A DNA stretch of 10,199 bases, from the NCBI GenBank assembly GCA_913053915.1, contig CAJXGP010000035.1, positions 1 through 10,199 on the forward strand, read 5' to 3'. The notes under the pieces are model-generated. The model did not search any database and had not been told where the DNA came from. It saw only the letters and a list, made by a program, of their open reading frames with translations. Shown one piece after another: positions 1 through 7,135 of this stretch. This DNA comes from an uncultured Ignavibacteriales bacterium (lineage in GTDB: Bacteria; Bacteroidota; Ignavibacteria; Ignavibacteriales; Ignavibacteriaceae). The position numbers and the translations under genes were made by a program. The stretch's first letter is position 1. Every line of letters begins with the position of its first letter.

Positions 1-619
1 GACCGGATTCAATTCTTAATCTCGCTTCGTCATTATTTCTTCCTAGATCGAAAGGTATTTTGTTTTTCTTGAATAAATCTCTTAATACTTTAAAATCGAA
101 ATCTATTACGTTCCAGCCAGTTATTATATCTGGATCGATTTTGAATAGTTCGGCTTTGAATTTTTCAAGACAATCTGCTTCATCGTTGCAAGAGACTACG
201 TTTTTTAGATTATATTTAGTAATCATAAAAACCTTTTTGTAGTTTTCACTGTATAGCCCGATGCAATATAGTTTGCCTTTCATGTCTGTTTCTATATCAA
301 GTGAAAGGATCTTTAGTTTTGGTGCAAATTCACAAGGAGTTACTTTTGTTTCTTTGTAAACTCTGTCGATTTTTTCGGAGCTTGTGTGATCTCCTTCTAT
401 ATCAATTGTTCCTAAGAGGTTGTTGTCAATTATGAATCTGTAGTGTGGTTTGAGATCGGATTCATATATTTCTACTTCTTTATGGATTTCTTTGAAAAGA
501 TTGTTTAGTTCTGTTTTTGTCTGAAAAGAGATTTTGATTACTGGTTCTCCTTTGAAGTTTGTTAGTTTAGTTGATTCTGGTGTATATCTTTTTGGGATTT
601 TTTCTGCATCTTTCTTCTT
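1..619 (-). pseudogene. polB: DNA polymerase II (family B), broken 5' end, also cut by the window edge
   Basis: The minus strand is open from 619 to the left edge and encodes about 206 residues of a family B DNA polymerase, covering part of the N-terminal domain and the start of the 3'-5' exonuclease domain. The Exo I motif LDIET is at 301-287, followed by GKLYCIG, and the Exo II block GWNVIDFD is at 118-95, then IPFDLGR. These match E. coli DNA polymerase II, a translesion and repair polymerase, in order and spacing. The 5' end is abnormal. An in-frame TAA lies at 622-620, and no ATG, GTG or TTG codon in this frame precedes the Exo I region. About 40-50 N-terminal residues of the family are missing, and the space upstream is taken by a hairpin and the aconitase 3' end. 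Upstream of an A-rich run, another frame reads PFPGLKEE, which would join DAEKIPKR if one base were removed. This suggests a 1-bp frameshift plus truncation, or a misjoin. The family call is firm; the pseudogene status is inferred. Confidence 0.7.
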
Positions 620-688
620 TTAGTCCTGGAAATGGATATTAGTTTTAATTTCAAAACTTGGGCGGATATGTAAAAATTTTAAATGAAT

Positions 689-712
689 GGGTACTAAATA
701 AAAATAGTACCC
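689..712 (-). terminator. Hairpin downstream of aconitase, probable (bidirectional?) terminator
   Basis: GGGTACTA (689-696) and TAGTACCC (705-712) form a perfect 8-bp stem with an 8-nt A-rich loop, 14 nt past the aconitase stop codon. In the aconitase direction the stem is followed by ATTCATTT and then AAAATTTTT. In the plus direction it is followed by TTTATTAATTTTT, which is the better T tract. It probably ends the aconitase transcript, and it also separates aconitase from the truncated polymerase. Confidence 0.6.
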
Positions 713-725
713 TTTATTAATTTTT

Positions 726-2987
726 CTAAATGTTGGATTTTGCAATTATGTTTAATGCGCTTCCGGCTTTAAACCACTTAATCTGAGCTTCATTCATAGC
801 ATGATTTAGAATTGCTTCATCTTGAGAACCATCTTTATGTTTAATAATTAGCTTTAACTGGGAACCGGGAGCTAAATTAGTTAAACCTACAATATCGACC
901 TTATCGTTCTCTTGAATTTTATCATAGTCAGCAGGATTATCGAAAGTAAGCGGAAGCATACCTTGTTTTTTCAAATTTGTTTCATGAATCCGGGCAAAAC
1001 TTTTTACTATAATCGCCCTACCGCCCAGGTGTCTAGGTTCCATAGCGGCATGTTCACGGCTGGAACCTTCACCGTAATTTTCATCACCGACGACAACCCA
1101 ATCGATTGCTTTGGATTTATATTCACGTGCTATCTCCGGAACCGGTTTATATTCCCCGGTAAATATATTTTTTGTTTTACCGGCGTCCCCGGTAAATGCA
1201 TTTATTGCACCGAGGAACATATTATTGGAAATATTATCCAAGTGTCCTCTATATCGCAACCAAGGTCCTGCCATTGAAATATGATCGGTTGTACATTTAC
1301 CTTTAGTTTTAATTAGAACCGGCAAGTCATTAAGGTCTTCACCTTTCCATGGTTCAAAAGGTTTAAGCAGTTGCAGTCTTTCACTATCAGGTTTTATTAT
1401 AATTTGTACACTGGAACCATCTTCGGCGGGTGAAACAAAACCATTTGTTCCCGTTACAAACCCTTTCGGAGGAAGTTCTTCACCTTTAGGGGGATCCAGT
1501 TTAACTTTTTCACCTTTTTCATTTTCCAATTCATCCATAAGTGGATTAAAAGATAACCTACCTGCTATAGCCAAAGCAGTAACTATTTCAGGGCTGGTAA
1601 GAAACGCCAGTGTTTCCGGATTCCCATCATTTCTTTTGGCAAAATTTCTATTGAATGAAGTAACGATTGTATTTCTTTCGCCTGTTTTTACATCCATTCT
1701 CTTCCACATTCCAATACAAGGACCGCATGCATTAGCTAAAACAAGACCTCCGAATTCACTCAAAATTTTTAGTTGACCGTCTCGCTCGATTGTTGCTCTT
1801 ACTTGTTCCGAACCGGGTGTGATGGTAAACTTTGATTTTGCCTTTAATCCTTTTTCGAGCGCTTGTTTGGCAATGTTAGCTGCTCTATCTATATCTTCAT
1901 AACTCGAATTTGTACAACTACCGATCAAAGCAACACTGATATTATCAGGATAATTATTTTCTTTTACCGCTTCTTTCATTTTTGAAATAGCCCATGCTTT
2001 ATCCGGAGTAAACGGACCATTCAAATGAGGTTCCAATTCATTAAGATTAATTTCAATAATTTGATCGAAAAACCTTTCGGGATTTTCCAATACATCCTTA
2101 TCTGCCGATAATTCATCGGCAAGCCCTTCCGCCAAAGCAGCAACATCAGCCCGATTTGTTATCCTTAAATAGCCGGCCATTCTTTCATTGAATGGGAAGA
2201 TAGAAGTTGTAGCCCCTATTTCAGCACCCATATTGCAGATAGTGCCTTTACCGGTGGCAGAGATGGAAGTAGTCCCTTCTCCAAAATATTCCACAATTGC
2301 GCCGGTTCCGCCTTTTACAGTCAGAATACCGGCCAACTTCAAAATTATATCTTTAGGTGAAGTCCATCCGTTCAATTTACCTGTAAGTTTAACGCCAATC
2401 AGTTTCGGCCACTTCAATTCCCACGGCATACCGGCCATCACATCAACTGCATCGGCGCCGCCGACACCTATTGCAATCATACCCAGACCACCTCCATTCG
2501 GAGTATGCGAGTCCGTTCCAATCATCATTCCACCGGGGAAAGCATAATTCTCCAAAACCACTTGGTGAATTATTCCTGCACCCGGCTTCCAGAATCCTAT
2601 TCCATACTTTCGTGAAGTACTTTCAAGAAAATCGTAAACTTCCTGATTCTCTGAAGTTGCTCTTGAAAGATCTGCTTTTGCACCGACCTGCGCCTGAATC
2701 AGATGATCACAATGAACCGTTGTTGGTACATTTGTATTTTTTCTTCCCGCCGACATAAATTGAAGAAGCGCCATTTGAGCTGTTGCATCTTGCATTGCTA
2801 CACGATCCGGAGATAATTCGGCATAATCTTTTCCACCGATTAATTTTCTTTCGGGTGCATTCCACAAATGTGTATATAGTACTTTTTCCGTATAAGTTAA
2901 AGGTCTGTTAAGAACTTCTCTAACTTTGCCCAGTTTGTTGCTATAATCTGAATATACTTTTGTTATCATTTCAATATTCGCTGACAT
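726..2987 (-). CDS. acn: Aconitate hydratase (aconitase), mitochondrial type
   Basis: This is a 753-residue [4Fe-4S] enzyme that interconverts citrate and isocitrate through cis-aconitate in the TCA cycle, in the cytoplasm. The cluster ligands are Cys358 in GSCTNSS and Cys421/Cys424 in ANACGPCIG. Other catalytic blocks are CDH (Asp94-His95), [13 protein letters not shown] (from about 157), [12 protein letters not shown] (Arg447, Arg452), [10 protein letters not shown] (Arg580) and [18 protein letters not shown] (Ser642, Arg644). From the cluster cysteines onward this numbering coincides with the textbook pig mitochondrial enzyme, which supports both family and start. All domains, including the C-terminal swivel domain, are present and the length is normal. 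An ATG 11 codons upstream (3020) is in frame, but the ATG at 2987 has AAGGA about 8 nt before it and is preferred. It appears to be monocistronic, with a hairpin terminator after it. No cluster ligand or active-site residue is missing. Confidence 0.98.
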   Translation of the reverse strand: MSANIEMITKVYSDYSNKLGKVREVLNRPLTYTEKVLYTHLWNAPERKLIGGKDYAELSPDRVAMQDATAQMALLQFMSAGRKNTNVPTTVHCDHLIQAQVGAKADLSRATSENQEVYDFLESTSRKYGIGFWKPGAGIIHQVVLENYAFPGGMMIGTDSHTPNGGGLGMIAIGVGGADAVDVMAGMPWELKWPKLIGVKLTGKLNGWTSPKDIILKLAGILTVKGGTGAIVEYFGEGTTSISATGKGTICNMGAEIGATTSIFPFNERMAGYLRITNRADVAALAEGLADELSADKDVLENPERFFDQIIEINLNELEPHLNGPFTPDKAWAISKMKEAVKENNYPDNISVALIGSCTNSSYEDIDRAANIAKQALEKGLKAKSKFTITPGSEQVRATIERDGQLKILSEFGGLVLANACGPCIGMWKRMDVKTGERNTIVTSFNRNFAKRNDGNPETLAFLTSPEIVTALAIAGRLSFNPLMDELENEKGEKVKLDPPKGEELPPKGFVTGTNGFVSPAEDGSSVQIIIKPDSERLQLLKPFEPWKGEDLNDLPVLIKTKGKCTTDHISMAGPWLRYRGHLDNISNNMFLGAINAFTGDAGKTKNIFTGEYKPVPEIAREYKSKAIDWVVVGDENYGEGSSREHAAMEPRHLGGRAIIVKSFARIHETNLKKQGMLPLTFDNPADYDKIQENDKVDIVGLTNLAPGSQLKLIIKHKDGSQDEAILNHAMNEAQIKWFKAGSALNIIAKSNI

Positions 2988-3384
2988 AATTAATTCCTTA
3001 GTATGTATTTTCAAAATCAATTATTTATACAAAAATAAGAAAAAGATAATAAAATTGCTTACTGAATAATTAGAATACAATTTAATCTGATTTCCTAATT
3101 TATTTTGATTGTGATTATTGACTCTATTTGATTCCTATTAAACGCAACTTTATAAATTAATTCTAGACGAATCGGATTATGAGGTCAAATATTTATGCCT
3201 GAGAAGAAAAGTATTTACAATCAGTTTATTATGAATGAGGAGAATTTAAAAAGGACATTTTAAAGTTTTCGAATTGTGGATACTATTAAAAATCAAAGTC
3301 TATTCACAAAAAAAAGTCTTTTTAACAACGACTCATAAGTGTTCTAAAACTAATTTTAAATCGCTGAATACTCCGTTTATAAAA
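2988..3384. other. Gene-free AT-rich stretch between the GroES paralogue and aconitase
   Basis: About 400 bp without a convincing gene. The part next to 2988 must hold the aconitase promoter (minus strand), but I cannot point to a clear -35/-10 pair. A 22-codon plus-strand frame (3195-3263, starting MPEKKSIY) has GAGG about 10 nt upstream; it resembles nothing I know and is too short to call. Near 3352-3385 an AT-only inverted repeat (TAATTTTA / TAAAATTA, loop about 20 nt) lies just past the GroES-like stop codon and is at best a weak terminator. Confidence 0.7.
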
Positions 3385-3759
3385 TTAAAATTCGAAATCA
3401 TCATCCCGAATTAATAATAGTATTGCACTTTGAGGAACAATCAATAATCTTTCATGTTCAAACTCAATTTCATAAGCTTCTTTTCTTAGAAATATAGCCA
3501 GGTCACCTTGTTTAGCTTGTAACGGAATATATTTTACCGTCTCTTTGGATTCTTTCCAAGGTTCCTCGTCGGTAGGAGTTCCCAAAGGATATCCGGGACC
3601 AACTTTAATCACATATCCGCTTTGTATTTTTTCCTTTTCGGAAACACCCGGAGGCAAATACAAACCACTCGCTGTTTTACCTGTTTTTTCTTCAAGTCTG
3701 ACTAATACTCTATCTCCAATTACAATGAACTTGTCTATATTTTTCAATTTTAATTCCAT
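3385..3759 (-). CDS. GroES-like co-chaperonin paralogue (long form)
   Basis: This 124-residue protein has the GroES/Cpn10 fold signature. It has an N-terminal strand FIVIGDRVLVRLEE (residues 11-24), a mobile-loop equivalent rich in Gly/Lys leading into SGLYLPPGVSEKEKIQSG, then GYVIKVGPG, and a C-terminal strand with LIVPQSAILLLI. Classical GroES is about 95 residues. The extra length here is a middle insertion (PLGTPTDEEPWKESKE and following) plus an acidic tail DDDFEF. I recall such long GroES paralogues in Bacteroidetes and relatives. No groEL lies in the window, so it is probably not the principal groES. It may work with a chaperonin encoded elsewhere or have diverged in role. An in-frame GTG at 3810 would add 17 residues (MDFLKDDI...), but the ATG at 3759 gives the family-like N-terminus and is preferred. 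The SD is weak (AGAG about 14 nt upstream). The fold call is firm; the role is inferred. Confidence 0.88.
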   Translation of the reverse strand: MELKLKNIDKFIVIGDRVLVRLEEKTGKTASGLYLPPGVSEKEKIQSGYVIKVGPGYPLGTPTDEEPWKESKETVKYIPLQAKQGDLAIFLRKEAYEIEFEHERLLIVPQSAILLLIRDDDFEF

Positions 3760-4148
3760 AATATTATATCTATTCTCTTTCCCGGTTATATCATCTTTTA
3801 AAAAATCCACTCACTTGAATTACCATTCCAACGAAACATGTTCACGCATAAGCGGGAACCGGCAGAGTGAAAATTCTTGTTTATTAATTTAAACTTATCC
3901 ATATTTGAATCTACTTAAATTCCCACTAAAATTCAGCCCGCTGAATAGTAGAACAACAATAATTTTTTAAAGCAAGCTATCAGCAACAAAGCTTACACAA
4001 TCTTTATAAAAATTTCTTTCGTTTTTGAATTTATTCCGTATAGATGTGAATTAAAATATTTTTTTATAAACAGTACCTATTTTGTAACATTATACGTCAA
4101 AGGAGAGTCTAATAAATAAGTCGGTATTTATAAAAATTTGGAGGTAAA
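3760..4148. other. Divergent intergenic region between the GroES paralogue and the DUF4097-type gene
   Basis: About 390 bp between two divergently transcribed genes, so it should contain both promoters. I see no confident promoter pair. It holds a degenerate palindromic repeat (3824-3866) and a short perfect hairpin at 3931-3946 (ATTCAG, loop CCCG, CTGAAT). In the minus direction that hairpin is followed by TTTTAG. An SD-like AAAGGAGAG near 4100 has no start codon after it. The actual SD of the downstream gene is GGAGG at 4140-4144. Confidence 0.7.
3824..3866. repeat. Degenerate palindromic intergenic repeat, copy 1
   Basis: Starts CATTCCAACGAAAC and contains the hairpin TTCACGC (3841-3847), loop ATAA, GCGGGAA (3852-3858), with one mismatch in a 7-bp stem. 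A diverged relative starts at 7006 (CATTCCGGGAAAC, then TTCACATAAACGAGG). Both resemble the common family of short intergenic palindromes built on CATTCCCGC-type arms. Similarity is judged by eye. Confidence 0.45.
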
Positions 4149-5120
4149 ATGAAATTTGGGAATAAATCAAGCATTTTAGTCGGTCTTTTTTTAGCCGGTC
4201 TTCTTTTTAATTCCAATTTATTTGCACAAAATCTAAAGTTATTAAAAGAAAAGTCGTTTAATATTCAACCCGGGAAAATTTTACATGTTAATTTTGTTAG
4301 CGGCGATATTAAAGTAACTTCTTGGAATCAAAACGAAGTAAATGTTAAAATTTTTGGTAATTCACAAGCTGAAAAAAAAGTAAAATTTGAAATTTCTGAA
4401 ACAGGAAACGGCATTGTTGTTAAAGCCAAAGAGGAAAACAGCTTTTTTATTTTTAATTTTTTCAACTCAATAAAGATGAAGGCTGTGATAAAAGTACCGG
4501 ATAATTTTAAATTGGACTTAATTTCCAGCGGTGGTGATATGAATATTAAAGGCATTAATGGGAAGGCTGATATTGAAACTTCAGGTGGTGATATTTCGAT
4601 TTCAAACAGTGCGGCGGACTATAGTGTAAGAACATCCGGCGGTGACGTCCAAATATTCAATCATAACGGCAATATAAATGTTTCAACTTCAGGTGGTGAT
4701 GTTACAGTTAAAAATATTACCGGATTTGTTAAAGTATTTACTTCGGGCGGCTATATAAATGGTAAAAATATAAATGGAAATATTACTGCTTCAACCTCAG
4801 GTGGTAATATCTATTTACAGGTAAAAAACGGGGAAGTAAGTGCAAATAGCTCCGGTGGGGACATTTCGTTATATTACTTCGGTATAAATAAAGGAATTGG
4901 AATTTCAACTTCAGGGGGTGATATTAATTTGGAAGTACCTCAAAACATTAAAGCCGATGTTTTACTCAAATCATCCTCCGGGAATATAATCGATAATTTT
5001 TCCAATGAATCGGTTTTAACAATTACTCCGTTTAAAAACGAGAGTAAGTTTAACGGCGGCGGAGAAAAGCTAATTTGCAAAACAAGCGGCGGCGATATTA
5101 CATTAAACGACAGGAAATGA
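4149..5120 (+). CDS. Exported DUF4097-type repeat protein (putative adhesin-like beta-solenoid)
   Basis: This 323-residue protein has a Sec signal peptide (KFGNKSS, hydrophobic SILVGLFLAGLLF, probable cleavage after LFA at residue 26), so it is exported to the periplasm or cell surface. The mature part opens with a beta-rich segment containing VSGDIKVTSWN (50-60). From residue 126 it is a tandem array with the core T/S-S-G-G-D-I. The core Ser falls at 127, 145, 163, 181, 199, 217 and 235, an exact 18-residue period, then at 255, 277 (SSGN) and 313. This pattern is typical of the DUF4097/DUF4098 group (putative adhesin), whose biochemical role is unknown. A right-handed beta-solenoid is a reasonable inference. 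The start is secure: GGAGG at 4140-4144 just before the ATG. It is convergent with the rpmE2/anti-sigma/sigma block. DUF4097 genes often occur near ECF sigma systems, so it might be an envelope-stress output, but nothing here proves that. Confidence 0.88.
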   Translation: MKFGNKSSILVGLFLAGLLFNSNLFAQNLKLLKEKSFNIQPGKILHVNFVSGDIKVTSWNQNEVNVKIFGNSQAEKKVKFEISETGNGIVVKAKEENSFFIFNFFNSIKMKAVIKVPDNFKLDLISSGGDMNIKGINGKADIETSGGDISISNSAADYSVRTSGGDVQIFNHNGNINVSTSGGDVTVKNITGFVKVFTSGGYINGKNINGNITASTSGGNIYLQVKNGEVSANSSGGDISLYYFGINKGIGISTSGGDINLEVPQNIKADVLLKSSSGNIIDNFSNESVLTITPFKNESKFNGGGEKLICKTSGGDITLNDRK

Positions 5121-5130
5121 AATTTTCATA

Positions 5131-5149
5131 TTTGCCGTCAACCGGCAAA
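5131..5149 (+). terminator. Hairpin after the DUF4097-type gene, possible terminator
   Basis: TTTGCCG (5131-5137), loop TCAAC and CGGCAAA (5143-5149) form a perfect 7-bp stem 10 nt past the stop codon. The stem is followed by A-rich rather than T-rich sequence, with TTTATT and later ATTTTT further on, so an intrinsic terminator is plausible but not typical. Confidence 0.45.
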
Positions 5150-5280
5150 AAAAATTTATTAACATTTTTAATACGCAAACTTGTTTCAATTGGTTGTTAA
5201 TTATAAAATCCCATAATTAGAGACAGGCTTTAATTACATCGGCTTTTTAGATAGAACTCATTTAATAAAAATTTTAAAAA

Positions 5281-5535
5281 TTAATTAGTACTTTTCCTTC
5301 CATATTTTCTGTTAAATTTCTCTACTCTACCGGCTGTATCCACCAACTTTTGTTTTCCTGTAAAGAAAGGATGTGAGCCGCTGGAAATTTCAAGTTTAAC
5401 AAGTGGATAAGTATTACCGTCTTTCCACTTAATAGTATCATTTGTTCTTATTGTTGAGCGGGTTAAAATAGCAAAATCACAAGAAGCATCTTGAAAGACT
5501 ATCGGTTTATACTGTGGGTGAATTCCTTTTTTCAT
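5281..5535 (-). CDS. rpmE2: Ribosomal protein L31, type B (zinc-free form)
   Basis: This 84-residue large-subunit ribosomal protein helps bridge the central protuberance to the small subunit. Its diagnostic type B features are the start [14 protein letters not shown], the middle block [22 protein letters not shown] (residues about 39-60), and [10 protein letters not shown] near the end. The CxxC zinc-binding pair of type A L31 is absent. A single Cys lies in the DASCDF segment near residue 19, so zinc is not expected to be bound. Length is normal for type B. In many bacteria the B form replaces the zinc form under zinc limitation. Here I cannot tell whether a type A copy exists, and I see no Zur-like operator. 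It lies 95 bp downstream of the anti-sigma gene on the same strand, with its own promoter candidate in that gap. The SD is weak (AGG about 8 nt upstream of ATG). Confidence 0.97.
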   Translation of the reverse strand: MKKGIHPQYKPIVFQDASCDFAILTRSTIRTNDTIKWKDGNTYPLVKLEISSGSHPFFTGKQKLVDTAGRVEKFNRKYGRKSTN

Positions 5536-5573
5536 CGTAACGCCTATTTTACTTTTTTAAAAAACTTAGATTT

Positions 5574-5605
5574 TAAATATAACCACATTATCTTTTAATA
5601 CCAAA
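5574..5605 (-). promoter_or_regulatory. Candidate Bacteroidetes-style promoter of rpmE2
   Basis: On the minus strand TTTG (5605-5602) is followed after 20 nt by TATATTTA (5581-5574), close to the TTTG / TAnnTTTG pattern of the Bacteroidetes housekeeping sigma. The -7-like element lies 38 nt from the rpmE2 start codon, leaving a leader of roughly 30 nt. In AT-rich DNA such matches arise by chance, so this is only a candidate. Confidence 0.3.
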
Positions 5606-5630
5606 CTATAATTACTGCGAAAAACAGGCG

Positions 5631-6257
5631 CTATTTCTTAAGGGAATTGCCATTAATCAACATCATCAATTTTGATTTCATGCGGTTTACTTTCATTTTT
5701 TCAGCTCGATTGAGGAATACAATTTTATAATTTAACCCATTTTTATTTATTCTATAACCAAATGAATTCATTGCATTTACATATCCATTACGATTGACGG
5801 TAGTGTAAGTTAATGATGTATTGCCGGATATTCCGGAATTACCGGTTATTTTTTTTTGCCGTGCGGCTGCTTGCCGGTTATCTCTTTTAATATCATTTAT
5901 TTTATCAGGTTTCATTTCATCATTTGAAATAAAATCTTCTCTCATAATTTCCGGTATATTTTTAAGAGAAGTTACATCTTCACGCCTTTCCGGACTTGTA
6001 ACAAGCGGGTCTACTTTTGAAGGTGAATTTAAATGAACCATAAACAATATAACAAGACCGAGAATAACTGCTGCAGATATAGGAACAAGTTTGGAAGGTA
6101 ATAAAAGTTTATTCCAAAAACCGATTTTGATATTGAACTTCCCGGAATTTATTTTTCGCATCAAATCGGCTTCAAAATAATCGGGAGGATTAATCTTGGG
6201 TAATCGCTTTAGAATTTCGGTAATATTTCGAAAATTTTCTTCCTCTTGAAACTCCAT
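5631..6257 (-). CDS. Putative anti-sigma factor, single membrane span
   Basis: This 208-residue protein follows an ECF sigma gene and is probably its membrane-anchored inhibitor. Residues 1-55 would be cytoplasmic and contain LKRLPKINPPDYFEADLMRKI, a Pro-rich amphipathic stretch like that near the N-terminus of many anti-sigma proteins in this lineage. One hydrophobic span lies at about 57-76 (LVPISAAVILGLVILFMVHL). The roughly 130-residue remainder would be outside the membrane and is polar and basic, with no domain I recognise. The zinc-binding HxxxCxxC motif of ZAS-type anti-sigma factors is absent. The start is taken as ATG at 6257, because AAGGAG (6274-6269) at the end of the sigma gene sits 11 nt before it. 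A GTG at 6269 that overlaps the sigma TGA is less likely, since it lies inside the SD. The 8-bp gap and SD inside the upstream gene indicate translational coupling. Function is inferred from context and topology. Confidence 0.75.
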   Translation of the reverse strand: MEFQEEENFRNITEILKRLPKINPPDYFEADLMRKINSGKFNIKIGFWNKLLLPSKLVPISAAVILGLVILFMVHLNSPSKVDPLVTSPERREDVTSLKNIPEIMREDFISNDEMKPDKINDIKRDNRQAAARQKKITGNSGISGNTSLTYTTVNRNGYVNAMNSFGYRINKNGLNYKIVFLNRAEKMKVNRMKSKLMMLINGNSLKK

Positions 6258-6265
6258 TTTATAAT

Positions 6266-6853
6266 TCACTCCTTATATATATCCTTAAGCAATTTTTTTA
6301 GCTGTGCTCGTCCTCTGTTAATACGAGATTTTACGGTTCCCACACTTATTCCCATTATTTCGGCTATTTCCTCGTATGATTGTCCTTGTATATCTCTTAA
6401 AATAACGGCTTCTCTGTAAGCGTTAGAAATTTTTAACAAAGCTTTCTGAATAATCTCATTTTTAATTCCGCTATCTGTTATTATATCAGGCCTATAATTT
6501 TCATCCGGTATTTCATAATTTTCATTCTCTTGTCCGTAGGCATTAATAGAAAGTAATTTTTTTCGTTTTTGTTTCTGATATTCGGTTCGTGCTAAATTTC
6601 CTGCTATAGTATAGATCCATGTTGAAAATTTGGCAATGGACGAATAGGAATCTTTATAACGATAAACCTTTATAAAAGTTTCCTGAACAACATCAAAACA
6701 TGTTTCATAATTCCCTAAAAATCTGAAAACATAATTGGTTAACGGATTTTTGTATCGTTGCACCAATATTTCAAAAGCTTTTAGAGTATCATTTTGCTGA
6801 AACTCCAGTATTAGTTCTTCGTCAGTTAGTTCGTTAAAATTTTTATTAGACAA
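6266..6853 (-). CDS. ECF-family RNA polymerase sigma factor (sigma-70 group 4, RpoE-like)
   Basis: This 195-residue sigma factor directs RNA polymerase to a specific promoter set. The sigma2 region is at about 26-96: FDVVQETFIKVYRYKDSY (2.1/2.2), then KFSTWIYTIAGNLARTEYQKQKRK (2.3/2.4, -10 recognition). A short acidic linker follows. Sigma4 is at about 132-188: YREAVILRDIQGQSYEEIAEIMGISVGTVKSRINRGRAQLKKLL, with a helix-turn-helix for the -35 element. Sigma3 and region 1 are absent, as expected for ECF sigmas, and no extra C-terminal domain is fused. The start must be TTG at 6853: an in-frame TAA lies five codons upstream, and the next ATG is deep inside sigma4. The region before TTG is A-rich with no good SD, so expression may be weak. 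It forms an operon with the membrane protein downstream, typical of a sigma/anti-sigma pair. Which signal it senses cannot be read from the sequence. Confidence 0.96.
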   Translation of the reverse strand: MSNKNFNELTDEELILEFQQNDTLKAFEILVQRYKNPLTNYVFRFLGNYETCFDVVQETFIKVYRYKDSYSSIAKFSTWIYTIAGNLARTEYQKQKRKKLLSINAYGQENENYEIPDENYRPDIITDSGIKNEIIQKALLKISNAYREAVILRDIQGQSYEEIAEIMGISVGTVKSRINRGRAQLKKLLKDIYKE

Positions 6854-7005
6854 TTGTTTTACTTTTTATGAGAGGAATTGTTTCCTAAACTTTAAATAAA
6901 TTATTTTAATAATATTTAATTTCGAAAAAAAGCTGTAATTAATTTAAATTAAATTCTGATTAAAAATGAGTCAGCTTAAAAATCATAATATTTAGGTTGA
7001 AATAT

Positions 7006-7045
7006 CATTCCGGGAAACTTATCTTCACATAAACGAGGCGAGTAA
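7006..7045. repeat. Degenerate palindromic intergenic repeat, copy 2
   Basis: Begins CATTCCGGGAAAC and continues TTCACATAAACGAGG and CGAGTAAG. It aligns by eye with 3824-3866 (CATTCC, GAAAC, TTCAC, TAA, CG, GG, GAGT in the same order), with several gaps. It lies in the 282-bp gap between holA and the sigma gene. Both copies look decayed. Confidence 0.4.
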
Positions 7046-7087
7046 GTTTAATAAAAATAATAATGTTTGACTTTATTTTCCCATTAA

Positions 7088-7105
7088 TGTAAAGATGAGT
7101 TTACA
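7088..7105 (-). terminator. Small hairpin downstream of holA
   Basis: TGTAAA (7088-7093), loop GATGAG and TTTACA (7100-7105) form a perfect 6-bp stem about 30 nt past the holA stop codon. There is no T run on the holA side, so a terminator role is weakly supported. Confidence 0.3.
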
Positions 7106-7135
7106 GAAATATTCTTTATAGAGTGAAAACATAAA

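Noticed and set aside
912..2758. Open frames on the plus strand across aconitase
   Set aside because: Shadows of a fully convincing gene on the other strand, with no domain resemblance.
2988..3020. Upstream ATG at 3020 as the aconitase start (11 extra residues)
   Set aside because: The extra residues are unlike the family, and the SD AAGGA sits correctly for the ATG at 2987.
3195..3263. 22-codon plus-strand frame with an SD-like GAGG
   Set aside because: Too short, AT-rich, no recognised relative, and no sign of coding bias.
3760..3810. GTG at 3810 as start of the GroES paralogue
   Set aside because: It would add 17 residues not seen in GroES proteins; the ATG at 3759 gives the normal N-terminus.
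4500..5110. Regular DNA repeats (variants of ACTTCAGGTGGTGATAT) as a possible CRISPR or satellite array
   Set aside because: They are codons of the TSGGD protein repeat, vary at third positions, and keep one reading frame.
6258..6269. GTG at 6269 overlapping the sigma stop codon as start of the anti-sigma gene
   Set aside because: It lies within the SD AAGGAG itself, whereas ATG 6257 has that SD at a workable distance.
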